In this document: piece after piece, positions 9,890 through 22,080 of the stretch
Numbering within the stretch: the stretch's first letter is position 1
How the letters are laid out: every line of letters begins with the position of its first letter
DNA from: Lunularia cruciata
Lineage: Eukaryota > Streptophyta > Marchantiopsida > Lunulariales > Lunulariaceae
Direction of reading: 5' to 3'
NCBI GenBank assembly: GCA_948567375.1
Contig: OX419761.1
Location: forward strand, 5,024,501-5,088,500
Length of the DNA stretch: 64,000 nucleotides
Program-made: the position numbers and the translations under genes
Notes under the pieces: model-generated
The model's database searches: none
What the model saw: the letters and a program-made list of their open reading frames with translations, nothing else
Told to the model about the DNA's origin: nothing

Positions 9890-10486
9890 TGTCTCCTAAG
9901 AATAAGAGTAGATGTCAACCTCTCCTTGAGCTCTATAAAAAGCTCTCTCTTGCTCATCTTCCCACCACCAATCATGTGTAAGTTTGGTCAACTTTTTCAA
10001 GGCTTTGGCACTTAATCCTCTAACATAATAGCAATAGAAGTTGGCCAACCTAAGGAATGCTTGCACTCTTGTCATATTTGTAGGCCGAGGAATACGTGAA
10101 ATAACCTCTACCTTGGTCTATTGAACACCAAATCCTCTAGGGTAGATAGTAAGTCCCAAATACCCAACTTGCTCATAGAAGAATCTAACTTCCCAAGATG
10201 TAATCTTTTAGTCCATGAGATCTCAATCTCTCAAACACCTCCAACAAATATCTCTCATGCTCCTCCACAATAGTGCTATAGACCAAAATACCATCAATAC
10301 AACACTAAGCAAAGTCCAATCCTATTAGGATCCTATCCATGATCCTTTGGAACTCAAAAGAGAAGCATTCTTTAAATACATTCCCAAATGGAAAGAACCT
10401 CCACTTATATAATACATCTTTACTCTGAGGATCAATAGCCCAAAATGTTACGTTGGACTTATCTTCCTCCTTGATCAGCAGTTGAT
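9890..10486 (-). pseudogene. Element A reverse transcriptase, C-terminal part
   Basis: The minus strand reads SQYHQLLIKEEDKSNVTFW, then YKWRFFPFGN and FQRIMDRILIGLDFA, the central palm of a gypsy RT. The catalytic YxDD region downstream is degraded. It is the continuation of the RT start at 14275-14720, separated from it by element C, and is cut on the other side by element B. Non-functional. Confidence 0.82.
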
Positions 10487-11327
10487 GATATTGTGACAAC
10501 CCGGCAAATATCACTTTTGCGGTAATCAGGTAAGTAAAGTTTGTTCCCGCAGAGATACGATTCAGAATTGGTCAAATACGAAGTCAAACAGTAACAATGT
10601 AGTTCTTCTTGAGTTCTTCTTTAGTCTCTCAGGTAGAACCACACCCAGAAGAGAGTAACAAGCACTGACTCGCAGTCTTGTCACAAATTCACACTCCTTA
10701 ATCACAAATCCATCAAATCTTTCCAAACAATCTTGATTGTGATGATTCAGGCTCTCCCAAAAATGGCACTTCACTGCAAAACGACTTTGCCTCAGAATTG
10801 TGTTCCATCCCTCCACTAAAGGCACAACTTCCTCGATCAAAATTGCTTCACATCAACTTTGCACTGCACTCACAAATGTAGAATACTACCAACACTACAA
10901 TTCCTCTCAGATCTGTCAAGGCATTGCTTCGATTGCACTTCACTCAAGATCAAACACACAGAATGAAGATCAAGGCTGTGGAATCCAACATCCAACAAGC
11001 ACACTGACTTGCACTTCGAATTTCTCCAAACATTCACAAACACAATCACACAGTTGATACTCGGAATCAAGCTCAAGCGACGAGCACTGCTTCACAGCAC
11101 TTCGCTTTATCTATTCTCAAAATTAATGAGCACTGAACAACAATTCTCTGCGAATGCCACTCTTAAGTAGTGAAGCAATCAACAGTTCTAACAACTATAC
11201 CGTTCTACAACAATTGTTCTAACTTGCAGATCCGAAATGACAATGCACCTCTTCATATCTGCCTCTTCAAATCTCAAATTGGTTACTACTCCAATCCAAT
11301 GTCTACTTCTTCTTCGGCTTTCAAACC

Positions 11328-13856
11328 CTAACCCAAAGTAAATTTACTTCCTAATATTCTGTCCTCGGGTTTCATAATTCCTACTTCCTCTACTAGATCT
11401 AACAATTCTCTTTCTTGATCTGAAATATCACTAATGGGTAATCTATCTAACTCCTTATCTCCCGACCCACTCTTCTCTAATGTCTCTGATGGTAACTCCG
11501 AAGACATTTGGACTCCTATGTTATCTACTTCGGGTTTTGCTTCAACACCTTTCCAAAGTTTTTCTAGCTCTATTTTCACTAAGTCTAATCTAATTGAAAT
11601 GTTATCCTCTACCTCTAATATCTTCCTATTTACACGAGTTCTCAATTTGATCAGCAAGGCGTTCATCTCGGTGTCTTTTGCTTGTCTTCGCCTCGTCTCT
11701 TGCACCAACCACTTTAACTCGTGCAGGCGTGCTTCTTCAATTCAAACACTGGCTTCTGTACTTAACATCGCATTCATTTGGAGGACAATTTCCTTTATCG
11801 GCTCCAATCGTGTCTTCCTTTCTTGTTCCTGATCTGCAAGCCATTCCTCTCTGTACATCACCAATTCTTCCTTGAATTCGGCCTTCACCGTCTCCTTCTC
11901 CTTCTCCTTCTGAACTACTTTCTCCTCCTGATTACGAAGTAATTCTCGCAATCAGTCTTCTTCTCTATACCTTGTAGCCAACTCTCTTTGCCAGAGTTGC
12001 TTCTTCTCCTCCATACTCTCCATCACTCTATCAAGTTCTTGATCTTTTGCTGCTACCCTCGCCATAGCATGGATAAGTTCTACTCTTGAATCAGCAAACT
12101 GCTGCTTCAAGATTTCATATTCAGCTACCTATCTTTCCCTTGCTATGTCACTCTTCCTCGCAAGATCCTCTTGATAGCTTACTTCCCTCTTCAGGTCTGC
12201 AATTACCTGACTTCTCTCTACTGCCTCCGCTCGTAGTACTTCTCTCTCCTCCTCACCTTGGGTTATACCTCTCTTCAACTCCGAGTTCTCTTCTTCTAAT
12301 CTTGATAAGACCTACAAAACAGTCTTCACCTCTGGACAAGTCGACTGCATCTCCTTCTTCTTGTACTCCAACTTCACCAACAAGGGGCACACTATCTCTC
12401 GCAAGTACTCCACTCCATCATTGGCAACTACTTCCTCCTACGGAGTGGTCTCTCTTCTCACTTTGTGTTCTCCCGATACTTGCCTTCTTCTTTGGAGTCT
12501 TCGTATCAAAATTGACGCCTCACTGCCCAAGCTTTCTTCTACCTCTTCCTTCCCTCTACTCGGCCCCGCTTCACACTTCGCCTTATGTCGCAAGTGAACT
12601 CCTTGCTGTACTGCAATCTTCTTCTCCTCTAGCACCGGTACTTTGTCCTCCAGCGCTGTGTTGTCTTCAGCTTCCAACTCGGCTTGCACTTCTTCGTATT
12701 CTTCAGCAGCTGGCGCCAAAGTCATCTCTCCTCCTTCTTCACCATCACTGCTCGTATCTCTGCTCTGCAGTGTCAGCTCAGGTTCCTCTTCATGATCCGA
12801 GTCCTTCGTTTTGAGCCCGGCCTTGCCTTCTGAGTCTTCATCTTCTGACTCAATTACCACCATTCCTCGCCTTGGGTTACTTCTTTGCATCTTCCGAGGT
12901 TTCTTGCTTTCTTTGGCTTCTCCTTGCCAACTCCTCTTCTTTGTCGGGGTACTCACTGCAACCTCCACGTTCTTCCCTGTCTTCGTGTAGTAGTCGTCCG
13001 TGCTCCAGATTTGTAGAATGTATTGTTGCTCCTCAACATCGACCTCCTTTTGCACATTTAGATAGAAATGCGACACCATCTGAGTCCGCTCCGCCAAGTT
13101 CAGCAAATTTAGCCCAAGGTAGAAGTGTGCTGCAAACGGCACAATGTAGTGTGGAGGCGACTTATCCCGCAAATTCCACACCATCTGCCTTGTTCTCCTG
13201 TGAAAACACCTCGCCCAATTGATTGGTTCTCCTACAAACAACTTATGGAAGAACACCGCTTGGTGTTTCATCACATAAGTCATTCTCTCCGGCTTCAAGA
13301 TCACCATGAGAGCACTCACGATCCCTTTCCTCACTGGATCCTTGTAACTCTCAACTTTGTACCCATTCTTTGTTCTTTTCGATGAGAAGGCATCTCTCAC
13401 CTCCTGAGTCTCTTGGGCTATCTCTCCTTTCCCCAAGAACGTGGCTCCCTGCTCTGAGCCTGCCTCCTTCCCGAGTACGAGTCTCCAATCCGACTCTGTC
13501 CATCGAGCCGGATTTCCTCTCTTCCCTTCTTCCTTGGGTCCATCGAGACACTTACTCTTGATGATTTCTGTCATGAATCCTGGAAAACTTACGTTCTAGT
13601 TCCATGCCAGAAAAGTGATCCAAAGTCGGCTCAAGACTTCAATCCTCGCTATCACATCTAATCTCCGAATCGCATGATTTCTCACTGCAAATTTGGAGTT
13701 TTTCTTCCCTCCTCCCATCTCTTCTACTTTCTCACTTTCTCTTGATTTCACTCTCGCGACTTCACCCTTGTGCACTAACACGAGTCCAACTCTATTTCCC
13801 TTTCCACGATCACCTACAAGACGACTTCTCAGCGGCGAAGGCAATTTACTCAACAT
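11328..13856 (-). pseudogene. Element C gag-like protein with long coiled coil (843 codons, six internal stops)
   Basis: One frame runs from ATG (13856) to TAG (11328) with no frameshift. It contains six internal stops, each TAG or TGA and each explained by C-to-T in CAG or CGA. The N-terminal third has W-x-E-S-D-W and a motif VGEPINWARCF followed by HFYLGLNLL, also recognisable in element I, and I infer a capsid-like domain. The middle is acidic and rich in Ser/Glu/Asp. The C-terminal half is a long charged Glu/Lys/Arg coiled coil. There is no zinc knuckle and no protease or RT. I recall similar plant proteins of retroelement origin but cannot name the family. Confidence 0.7.
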
Positions 13857-13875
13857 TTTGTTGTTGTAGTTCTAA

Positions 13876-13883
13876 TTTTTATA
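13876..13883 (-). promoter_or_regulatory. TATA box of element C
   Basis: On the minus strand TATAAAAA lies 20 bases upstream of the ATG at 13856, with CT-rich and AT-rich sequence around it. The very short distance means either a very short leader or use of a later ATG. Confidence 0.5.
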
Positions 13884-14274
13884 GAGTTGCGCTCCTTCGT
13901 CTTTTGTTGCTTCGAGTTTCTACCGAGAAATCACACCTCCAGCATGCACCTGTCATTGTCAATCAACCTTTGTGCGTATGGGCCGCCAGTTTTAAAATGG
14001 CCCCTTCTTGAATTTCTTGCCCCGACGAAAGGTTGTTAGACTGTCTTTGCCTCGTGTTGAGCTCCCCCCGATCCAAAGACAATTTACTTTGGGTTGTATG
14101 CTGACAGGGCATTTCCGAGTACTTTGCCTTATGACCCAAAGTCACTTTACTTTGGGTTTCATCCTGAAGACTCTTTTCTTTGCCTTCTTTGGCCATACAA
14201 GCGCAATTTGACTTCTCTGTACACTTCTTCTTCTTTATTTTGAGAAAAACAAAAAATGTGAGCACCATAGATAT

Positions 14275-14720
14275 TTTACTTGAAGATTCAAAAAGTTGAA
14301 GACCTTTGCATGCACAATTGCATCAAAGATCTCCTCCGGTGTAGGCATGGCATACCGATAAGCCCTAGTCTATCAATTGATAGGACATTAATCTCCACAC
14401 ATTTGCCTATTTGTGTAGTTGCCAAGCATATCCTTCTTGGTTGGCATCATTGTAGTTGAAGCATACTCTCCATGTGAAATCTACACCAAACTAGCCTCAA
14501 AAGGTCTCTACTTTGGCTTTGAATCAATGCTTTCTCCATGTCACTATATTTGTAGGGACTTAAAAAAATGGCATATTATTAGTAAGGTCAATCCAAATAC
14601 TATTTCCTTTTAGAGCACCCAAATCCTTCATATTAAAGGCAAACTAACTCATGTAGCTCCTTAGAACCTCCAAACTCTTTGTCTTTCCACTCCTATAAAC
14701 TTGGGTCCAAGATCTGCCTC
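14275..14720 (-). pseudogene. Element A reverse transcriptase, N-terminal part
   Basis: On the minus strand, NRQMCGD, YRYAMPTPEEIFDAI and AKVFNFLNLQ are recognisable as the early RT motifs (CxDYRxLN, YPxPxxxxxF, FSxLDLxSGYHQ). The frame is cut after LNLQ by element C and continues at 10486. It contains stops. The region closer to 14720 should be the RT start but is too degraded to define. Confidence 0.75.
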
Positions 14721-16570
14721 CCAAGTATCCTCTAGAATTGATGTAGGAGTGAAAGACATATTGATTGCCTGCTACATTGGGCCCTTGGAGGAAATAATGT
14801 GATTCTTCCAACTACTAGAGTTCCCAATCTCAACGTAGAAAACTCCCTCTGATCTGGCTGCAAGCTCCATACGTCCTCTAGTTGCATCTCGAGTAGACCA
14901 AGGATGTAACCCAAGTAGACCATGCTCACTTGGGTGTAATCCAAGTAGACCACTCTCACTAGTAGCCACTTGTTGTGTCCCAAGAATACCCTACCCGCTT
15001 GGTCCATCATCCTCATCATGTGCCTAAATTGTCTCGATAGGTACAAATCTCACAAATGTCTAAGTGGTGCTGCCTATCAAGCACATTCTACGCTACTCTA
15101 CCAAGCCAAGGCTCACAATCTAGGTCAAAAAATTTAGGTCCATAGCCTAATCTAACACCTAATGCTTGGATGCCTCAAACATTGTAACAATAATACCGGT
15201 GCAACAACCTATTGCCCGCTCCCTTTCATTGGCATTGAGCTCCACCAATTGCTATAATTGTGAGTCCCAAACAAGTCTAGGACCTCCTTCTTGAAAATCA
15301 TGGGAGCTTGGGAAACTCATAAGTGTGGGTAAAGTGGCTCTAGAATATCTAACAAGGTTCACCACTACCATAAGTGACTTGTCAACGACTAACACCATTT
15401 AAGATTGGCATCCAACATCCAAAATGTCATCAATAGTAAGGCAATCTAGTCACTGAATCACATCATAAGCACACTTAAAATCTCTCTAGGTAAGAGGTTT
15501 GTCTACCAAAGACAAATATGATGAGCTTGTGATCCTACTTTGGTTTCATCCAACAACATTGCAAGTCCCATCCAAGAATGGACCAAATATGTACTTGCCA
15601 TCACTTGGGTACAAGAATCATCAAAGGGACATTCTTCAAAATGTAGGCTGAAACAAATTGATGAACTTGGAAATATTGTAGTATACATAACATCTTCCAA
15701 AACACTAGAAGGGAGATCTTGGAGACCTTGATCTTGGCCAGCATGTGTATGTCCTTGACATGGCCATCCAAAAATCACCAAATGAATGGGACCATATCTC
15801 TCTAAATCCTTACCTCCCTCCCCTTCCTAAAATAAGGAAATGGTTTTTGGTAGGGTCTTTTGGTAACCCTTGACTGTTGACATTGGTAATAACTCAGGAT
15901 ATCAATAGGCCAAGTGTGCCACACAATATAGAGAGACTTGCCTAGCAATCTCATCTCTCTCCACATACAAGTACCTCTGTACTTGGATACTTGCCTGCAA
16001 TTTTGTAGCTAGTTCAATGCTAATCCCACCAAACAACTCCAATAGACATACTTCCTCTATTGGATATTGCCAAGCAATGAGTGTGGTATCCAAAGATGAC
16101 AAGGTAATAGATTCTAGAGACTCACACTCACACTAGTCTCTTGGTGATTCCACTCCAAGCTTATTGCACCAACTAATTTTCATGCTATTGCAATACCTCC
16201 TTAGAACTCCACAATGGAACATCCAAGGTGGATGGAACAATCCCACTTGTACTCCAAATCCAAGTGATCTCCTTTGGTATTGGATTATCTTTTGCATGAG
16301 CTTTCTTCTCCAATAAGTCACCAAGCCAAGTAAAAAAACCACTAAAAGCTAAAATTGATGCCATGGTCCTTGACTCTAGTGAGCCAAGACTGCCACTACT
16401 AAAGCATATTGGTAGGGGATATACATGTTTCTCACCTAACTGCCAACCTAGTCTATAGGAGGTTATCTCCTCCTAGTAATCGATACTAAAACCATGGGGT
16501 ATCACATTGCTCCACCAACTAGCACATCATATGACTTTGCTATTGTCGCAATGGCCTGAGCTCTCACCAC
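14721..16570 (-). pseudogene. Element A pol, degraded linker between protease and RT
   Basis: This stretch lies between the recognisable protease and RT of element A and must once have been coding. Only short frames survive and I could not match domains. Around 14880-14960 a small direct repetition of a GTAGACCA(A/C)...TCACTTGGGTGTAA phrase is visible. Confidence 0.4.
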
Positions 16571-16579
16571 AAAGCTATC

Positions 16580-16790
16580 AGTCAGATGACCAAGTTAAAT
16601 CTGTATAATGAGTTTTCCACATGTAATGTATTGTGTAGAACCACCCCTTAGAGATATCTGGATCTGAAATGGACATCTCTCTACATTGGTCTTCCATAGC
16701 TCTAGACCAACAATTGTAGCCTTCCCCAATATAAGGAGCTACACACTAGAGTCTAATAAGAGCCTCTATGGTGTATAAACCTTCCTCAAA
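16580..16790 (-). pseudogene. Element A aspartic protease fragment
   Basis: The minus strand gives LLLDSS, then LILGKATIVGLELW and CPFQIQISLRGG, which fits the gypsy protease pattern LLDSGAQPxxxGK....LGL...CPF.I.TS.GG. The catalytic triplet DSG reads DSS. It is broken on both sides and lies between gag (17.5-19 kb) and RT, in the right order. Confidence 0.6.
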
Positions 16791-17499
16791 GGTCCTACCA
16801 ACAGAAAATTCCCCTTTGGTTATGCAATAAGACAACTCTAGGTGTGAACCATGCTCACTCAAAGGCAAGTATAACTAGTAACTTCTCCAATCTAGTTGAT
16901 GTTGTTGCTTACCATAAACCACTAGTTGTTGAGCAGATCTTATGCTCCTTGACCAAGTCAACTCCACTATTAACCACCTCCACTCTAGAAGCAAGAACCA
17001 CAACATCCCTATTCTCACAAAGTGTGGTAGCCAACCAAAACACTAGAGCTTCATCAACTCCAAATGGAAACATATCACTGGTTGAGAATAAAGGGAAGTG
17101 CATAATCAACTAAGCTGCCACCAATATCAAGCTAGACTCAATCTGTGTAGTAGAAGGTGGCTAACTAGCAAGTAGTCTATCATGCACCCCATCACCACCA
17201 CCACACCTACACTAGGATGTCTAGGAGCCATGGATGTCATATATAATGCCTCAAACGGTGTAAAAGATTGGAGGAGTCTAACATATCTACCAGCCTCTCA
17301 TCTCGGTGGGTCCAACTCCATTGATGCTCCTCTAGGCTTTGGAGCACGTATTGCACTTCTAATCACTATAGCAGATGCATCTACTTGTGTTGATCCACAC
17401 ATGAAGTCCAAGACATCTCTATCACCAAAATAAGAGGTGGAAGCTTCAACACCCAAATCTGATCTCCTCTAAGCTATGGCCATGCTAGTCAATCTCTAC

Positions 17500-18990
17500 T
17501 CCAATTGCTCAATTTGAGTAGCCATGGCTATATCATAAGTAAGGGTAGGTACTGCACCCCTACCAAGTGTGGATCCTCTACCACAACCTTTACCACCTTG
17601 TCTTCCATGACCTAGAGCTCCTCTACCATCTGCCATAGCAGCCCTACCATTCCATAACTCTGGGTGAAGGTCAAAGCATTGGTCACTAGTGTGACCAAAT
17701 TTATGGCAATAGTCGCACTATCTTTGTGCTAGTTGAGATGCACCAGAGGTATCATGTCCATTGCCTTGAGTGCACTTTCTCTTGTGGTGAGGTCCACCAC
17801 AAGTCCAACAAGTAATACCACCACTCATTGGCTACTATTGACCTAAAAATGAAGGTAAGGATCTAGATACACTAGGCCATCCACTCGCTCCATAGGATCT
17901 GAGCTTTCCACTCTATCCTCAAAAGCCAACATGGCATGATGCACTCTGATGCACTCTAGAAGAAGTAAAAATTGTGGATTAGTTCTCCCTACCAAATCCA
18001 AATTGTCACCACTCTCTCCTCCACTATGTTGAGCTCAATATGCTTAGCCAAACTAAAGACCATTTCCAAAGTATGTGAAGTAGCCTGTAACAACATAGCA
18101 TCATGTACTCTACATTGCAATTTCTTGTCTAGGATCCTATACCAAAATTGGACAGCTTTCTACTTGGGCCTTAATAACTCCATGAATGAAATTGATCAGC
18201 TATCTCATGTGAGTGTATGCCTTGCGTAGGCTCTTTGTGGCATTTTGTTGGAATTCCTACAAGTTCTTTAGCTTGTCAATCCATACTCCTTGGCAATTCT
18301 GCCTTAAGAACTTAAAGAACTCCACCATGATCAACCTCAATACTACACTACCTCCTAAAGTGGTACCTCCACTTGTGATAGCATCATCTCTAACTAGTGC
18401 ACCTCTACTAGATCCACCAATGCTACTAGAGCTAGAACTTGTGGGTACTTCCAATCTACCCTCAGCAACCAAGCCTAAAGTGATGGAGATGTAATTTGGA
18501 GACCAATATTGTCTCCATAGCTTGATCTCCTCCAAGTGAGCTTTGTTAAACTCATAATAGTCATCCATTGGCGGACTTTCCAAGTGCTAAAACAACCTCT
18601 TCCATGCCATGAAGAGTATGAAAAAAGTTGAGTTCCACATCTATTGCAAATCACACCAACTATTGGACTCTTGGATGAAGTCATCCAGAGTAGAGTAGTG
18701 CCTAGGCCTTTGGAGGCCCCATAAATCTTGTCCATGTCTCATAAAAACGGTGTGGACACACAAAGTGCACTCTCAACTAAATCAACTCATGTACAAACTC
18801 CAACTCAAAGTCAATCTACTCTATTATTGGAACTTGAGATATAAGCTAATACCAAATGCCACTTTGGATTGGATTAACCCACTACGTATTGCAATGTTAT
18901 CTCTTTTAGAATCTCCAAAGAACTTTGTCATGACAATGTAACTCAAACCACAACCATAACCATCACAAGTACCCCACCAAAGACCACCAC
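17500..18990 (-). pseudogene. Element A gag with two zinc knuckles
   Basis: Two CCHC knuckles are readable on the minus strand: CWTCGGPHHKRKC at 17772-17810 and CDYCHKFGHTSDQC at 17676-17717. The pair lies at the C-terminal end of a degraded gag frame extending toward 19 kb. A stretch with QNCQGVWIDKLKNL near 18260-18310 and a Ser-rich section near 18400 belong to the same gag. Nucleocapsid RNA binding would have been its role. Multiple stops interrupt it. Confidence 0.7.
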
Positions 18991-20194
18991 CAACTGAACA
19001 CCACCCACTAATGTAGCTCTAACTATGACAACTACACTAGAGGAAAGGATGACTTACAACTAGCCATCATAACATGCACTCTGACGGTCTGTAAGTCATT
19101 ACTTCTTGCCTCAAGTAGTGTGATTGGTCATCACTCCAACCTCACTATAGAGAACATACCAGAGCACCAACACTCTAAAGTCAAGGCATCTTGCACAAAT
19201 AGGAAGAAGAGAATGGAAAAGGTTCAATCACAAGAAATCTCCATCTCATAAATCAACACCGGACTACCTGTGTCACCATTTGGCATTTGACATAATAGGA
19301 GTGCCTACTTACTTCTTAGGCTACCAAGATCACCAAGAATGGGATCAAATTGCCTCTCTTAGCCAAAGCTACATGTGTATAAGTATTAGTGGAATAGTCA
19401 CTAGGACAACAAGTGAAGTTGTACCAGTTAGCTAAGGCATTAGGGTTCAAACTAGAGTTATGGGGCACAAACTAGAAGGGTGAGTAGATTTTGCCAAACA
19501 ATGATCAACAAAACTCATCTAAACTAGCTAGCCTCATGCCAACTTGCTATTTCTTTTAAGCCTTCATAGCCCTCTACCTCTAAATGCCAAAATGAGTCCT
19601 TTCTTCTTGCCAATTTGAACCCTCTCCAAATCTGGTGAACCCTTTCCAAATTTGGCCAAGCTTCACCCAACTCAAGCCAAATCTGGGGCAATTTGAGTGA
19701 CCTCTAAATCTAGACAACCTCCACCAAATTTTACATACGTAAACTTGACATAATTCTTTCACCAAATCTGATATAAATTTGACATAACTCCTCTATAATT
19801 GGCTGATTGCCAAATTCTCTACTAAATCTCCACTTGAGCTAAATTGGAAGGATGTAGATTTCAAATCCATAATTTGAGTGGATTGGTTATCAATTCCACC
19901 TTCAATTTTGAATTTCAAGCTCAATTTGCACCAAATGGACATGATTTCACCTCTTGGGTTCAAATTGAACACCCATTATCTCAAATTAACTCCATTCTTA
20001 GAAATTCAGCTGGCGCTTCTGCACATCGTATACCCCACTACAAAATCTGCTTCAAATTGCACAAAGCTTCTGCACATGATCACTCTCAAGGAAATATGAA
20101 CCACTATTGAAGTACCAAGGATCAATCAGGCTTGGAAATACCACCAACACCCTTAGTTCTTGCACTCTATTTCCCCTTGATTGTCACTTCTCTA
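18991..20194 (-). other. Element A 5' leader / gag start, no clear frame
   Basis: This lies between the 5' LTR and the recognisable gag. It contains repeated CCAAATCTGG / CCAAATTTGG phrases near 19620-19760 but no open frame of note. A primer site directly downstream of the LTR (toward 20190) is not recognisable as the Met-tRNA type. Confidence 0.4.
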
Positions 20195-20617
20195 ATGTAA
20201 TCAATTCTTCTTCAACTCAATCTTTCACTCAACAATCTGCTAACAACTAGGCACTAATTCCAATCAAGCCACACCCACTCTAGCTAAGAGACTGAAGGTG
20301 ACACTTGCTGGCCTTTGTCCACCATAGCCAAGAACTCGAAAGTTCAACATCAAAGAAGTGAGCTCTTTGGAGTTGCACTTCAAAGGTATACCCTTGTGCT
20401 TGACCTACATCTCTAGCCCTAATGGCGCCGTTGACGGCACATCCAATGGTGCAAATGACAGTGGATCCTACTATGTGATCAAGAACACTAACATGAATCA
20501 AACAGTCAACAAGTAGTCCATGAATAATTACTAAAATACTTATGACTACCATCACTACCACTCCACCGTCCAAACAAACTAAATCTTGGCACTAGAAATA
20601 TAATGATACATATCATA
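20195..20617 (-). repeat. 5' LTR of element A (lacks about 100 bp at its outer end)
   Basis: It matches 1519-1966 from TAATCAATTCTTCTTCAACT through AACATCAAAGAAGTGAGCTC to the AATGATA block. The homology stops near 20609-20617. The next 100 bp present in the other LTR (1966-2075) are absent here. Beyond it lies flank sequence resembling the target repeat at 1266-1402. Confidence 0.72.
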
Positions 20618-21259
20618 AGCTTAGTATACCTTTTAGTGGTAACATCCTTCTATTTGTCACTTATTGAGCCTCTTCCTTTAGTATGTAGCGCAAAACTTTA
20701 ATTGTTTCATCTATTTAAACTCAAGCTATACCAAATCTCTCTATTGTACAATCTTTTTACCATTAAGCCAGGAGTCCTTGTTTGTGCTCAAAATAATTAC
20801 AAGATTTCTTAAACTCACAAAATCCAAACCATGATTTTGATGAATAGTAAAGAGTATATCTTCCATTGAATCTAAAGCAATAATATTTTGATCCAACTTG
20901 TAGAATCAAATTTAATTTTTGTGGAGAATAAATAACCTTTGCCATTTGTTTGTTGCGTAAACCCAAAATTAATTAGAGGTTTCATCATTTAAAAATTTGA
21001 TGATCATATATTCTAGAAAAAGGAAAAAAAATAACAATGATCACTCCAAAGTTATTAATTTATCTCTAGAAGAGTGATAAGTTAAAGTGGTTAATTCATT
21101 TAATTCTTATTTTTGTTTTCCTTTCAGTATGTTTTAATTTTAATTTTAATTTTTAGAATAACTGTAAAATGAAATTAATATGAATATATATATATATATA
21201 TGATTTTTAAGTAAGACATTAAATTTTATTATTAATGATTATTTAATAAAATAAGTATA
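20618..21259. other. AT-rich flank, no gene seen
   Basis: Flank of element A. It begins with a diverged copy of the target repeat (to about 20668). A short (AT)n microsatellite lies at 21184-21201. No coding or RNA gene signal. Confidence 0.5.
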
Positions 21260-22080
21260 ATTTCCTCGGGTGTGACCTAGACTTACTTTAGAAGGTGAAC
21301 ATAAATATGAGAAAATTCACTTTCTTAATCAGAGGGTCAAGAATAGATGGGCACTCGTATCGAGAGTAATTACCACCACTCAACGCCGATTCGGCAAACC
21401 TTGAAACCTCCTATTGAGGACCACTTTATTTAACCACGTGCAGAAGGACTCCCAATGCAAAATTGCTCCGGAAGCATAACCCCTCTTGTAGATGCACAGA
21501 GAGGAAATTTCGGTTTATTTCAAACTAAGACGACATTGCATTTCGTCTCATTGTTCTATCGCTCCATGGAATCCGAGATTTACGTATGAACACAAGATAG
21601 TATTCCTGGATGCAATATCCGATGCGGGATCCACGTGGACGCTTTACAGGTGCGCCGGATTTCTAAACTGGATAGCGAATGGCGCATGATATCCAATAAA
21701 CGGTCGGATACTGTCTCGAACAATCCGGATGGCATGTCTATGCAAGCATACCGAGACCCTGCTAACGACGTATCTCGTGGTTCCATCCGAATACAGTACA
21801 GATTTTGTCCGTACGTGTCCAAAGTACGAGTTGGCGGATCAAATTCCAATGATTGCCACCGCAGGAGGCCGCGTATAGTGGTTGCTCGACTAAATAAAGC
21901 AGCAGGAAATGGTATAGAGCGACCTTAGGATTTTGTTCCACTGCATTCAATTCGGTTTATTGAATAAAGAAGGCGACCGAGTAGAAAAAATGAAGGATAG
22001 GAAGACCCCGGTTTATTGAATGGGATTTACCTTCTCTCGTGTCGCTTACTCTTCAGTTCCACCTCGAAATGAAGGGGAAT
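21260..22080. other. CpG-rich stretch of unknown nature
   Basis: About 25 CpG are counted by hand in 21601-21900, against nearly none in typical 300-bp stretches of the right flank. Three overlapping short frames (up to 97 codons) on both strands match nothing I know. The right end holds one copy of a dispersed repeat (21963-22008, GGCGACCGAGTAG core). Confidence 0.4.
21963..22008 (-). repeat. Dispersed short repeat, copy 1
   Basis: AAGAAGGCGACCGAGTAG followed by GAAGGATAGGAAGACCCC matches the reverse complement of 26222-26268 with few changes. Diverged or partial copies lie at 27005-27060, 27425-27465 and 29484-29515. Confidence 0.6.

Larger units (their letters stand above)
10492..14269 (-). 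mobile_element. Element C: gag-only type insertion with GATAT target duplication
   Basis: GATAT occurs at 10487-10491 and again at 14270-14274, exactly where the RT frame of element A is interrupted. This is a perfect 5-bp TSD, as LTR elements make. The plus-strand ends are TGTGAC and CACCATA, the latter consistent with a mutated CA end. I see no clear LTR pair and no terminal inverted repeat. The interior is one long minus-strand coding frame with a TATA box upstream and about 830 bp of downstream sequence. It is best described as a non-autonomous, gag-only retroelement; exact class is uncertain. Confidence 0.7.
1425..20617 (-). mobile_element. Element A: old Ty3/gypsy retrotransposon with PHD finger, interrupted by B and C
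   Basis: The two ends share LTR sequence (1519-1966 and 20195-20617). Read on the minus strand, the order is 5' LTR, gag with zinc knuckles (17.7 kb), protease (16.7 kb), RT (14.7-14.3 and 10.49-9.9 kb), RNase H (4.26-3.85 kb), integrase (3.5-2.65 kb), PHD finger (2.4-2.25 kb) and 3' LTR. Protease before RT before integrase is the Ty3/gypsy order. The pol frame is cut by B at the RT/RNase H junction and by C inside RT. Many stops and frameshifts show it is dead. It is older than B and C because they interrupt it. Confidence 0.8.

Noticed and set aside
12086-12814. Plus-strand open frame of 242 codons rich in Leu, Ser and Pro
   Set aside because: It is the antisense of the acidic/coiled-coil coding part of element C. 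Its composition is what a reversed Glu/Lys/Ser-rich frame gives, and it shows no domain.
10487-14274. Element C as a Mutator-like transposon with 9-bp target duplication
   Set aside because: A loose 9-bp similarity at the ends was first noted, but GATAT is the exact shared part and the ends show no terminal inverted repeats.
21184-21201. (AT)n run as a promoter or matrix attachment signal
   Set aside because: It is a simple microsatellite without any associated frame or other signal.
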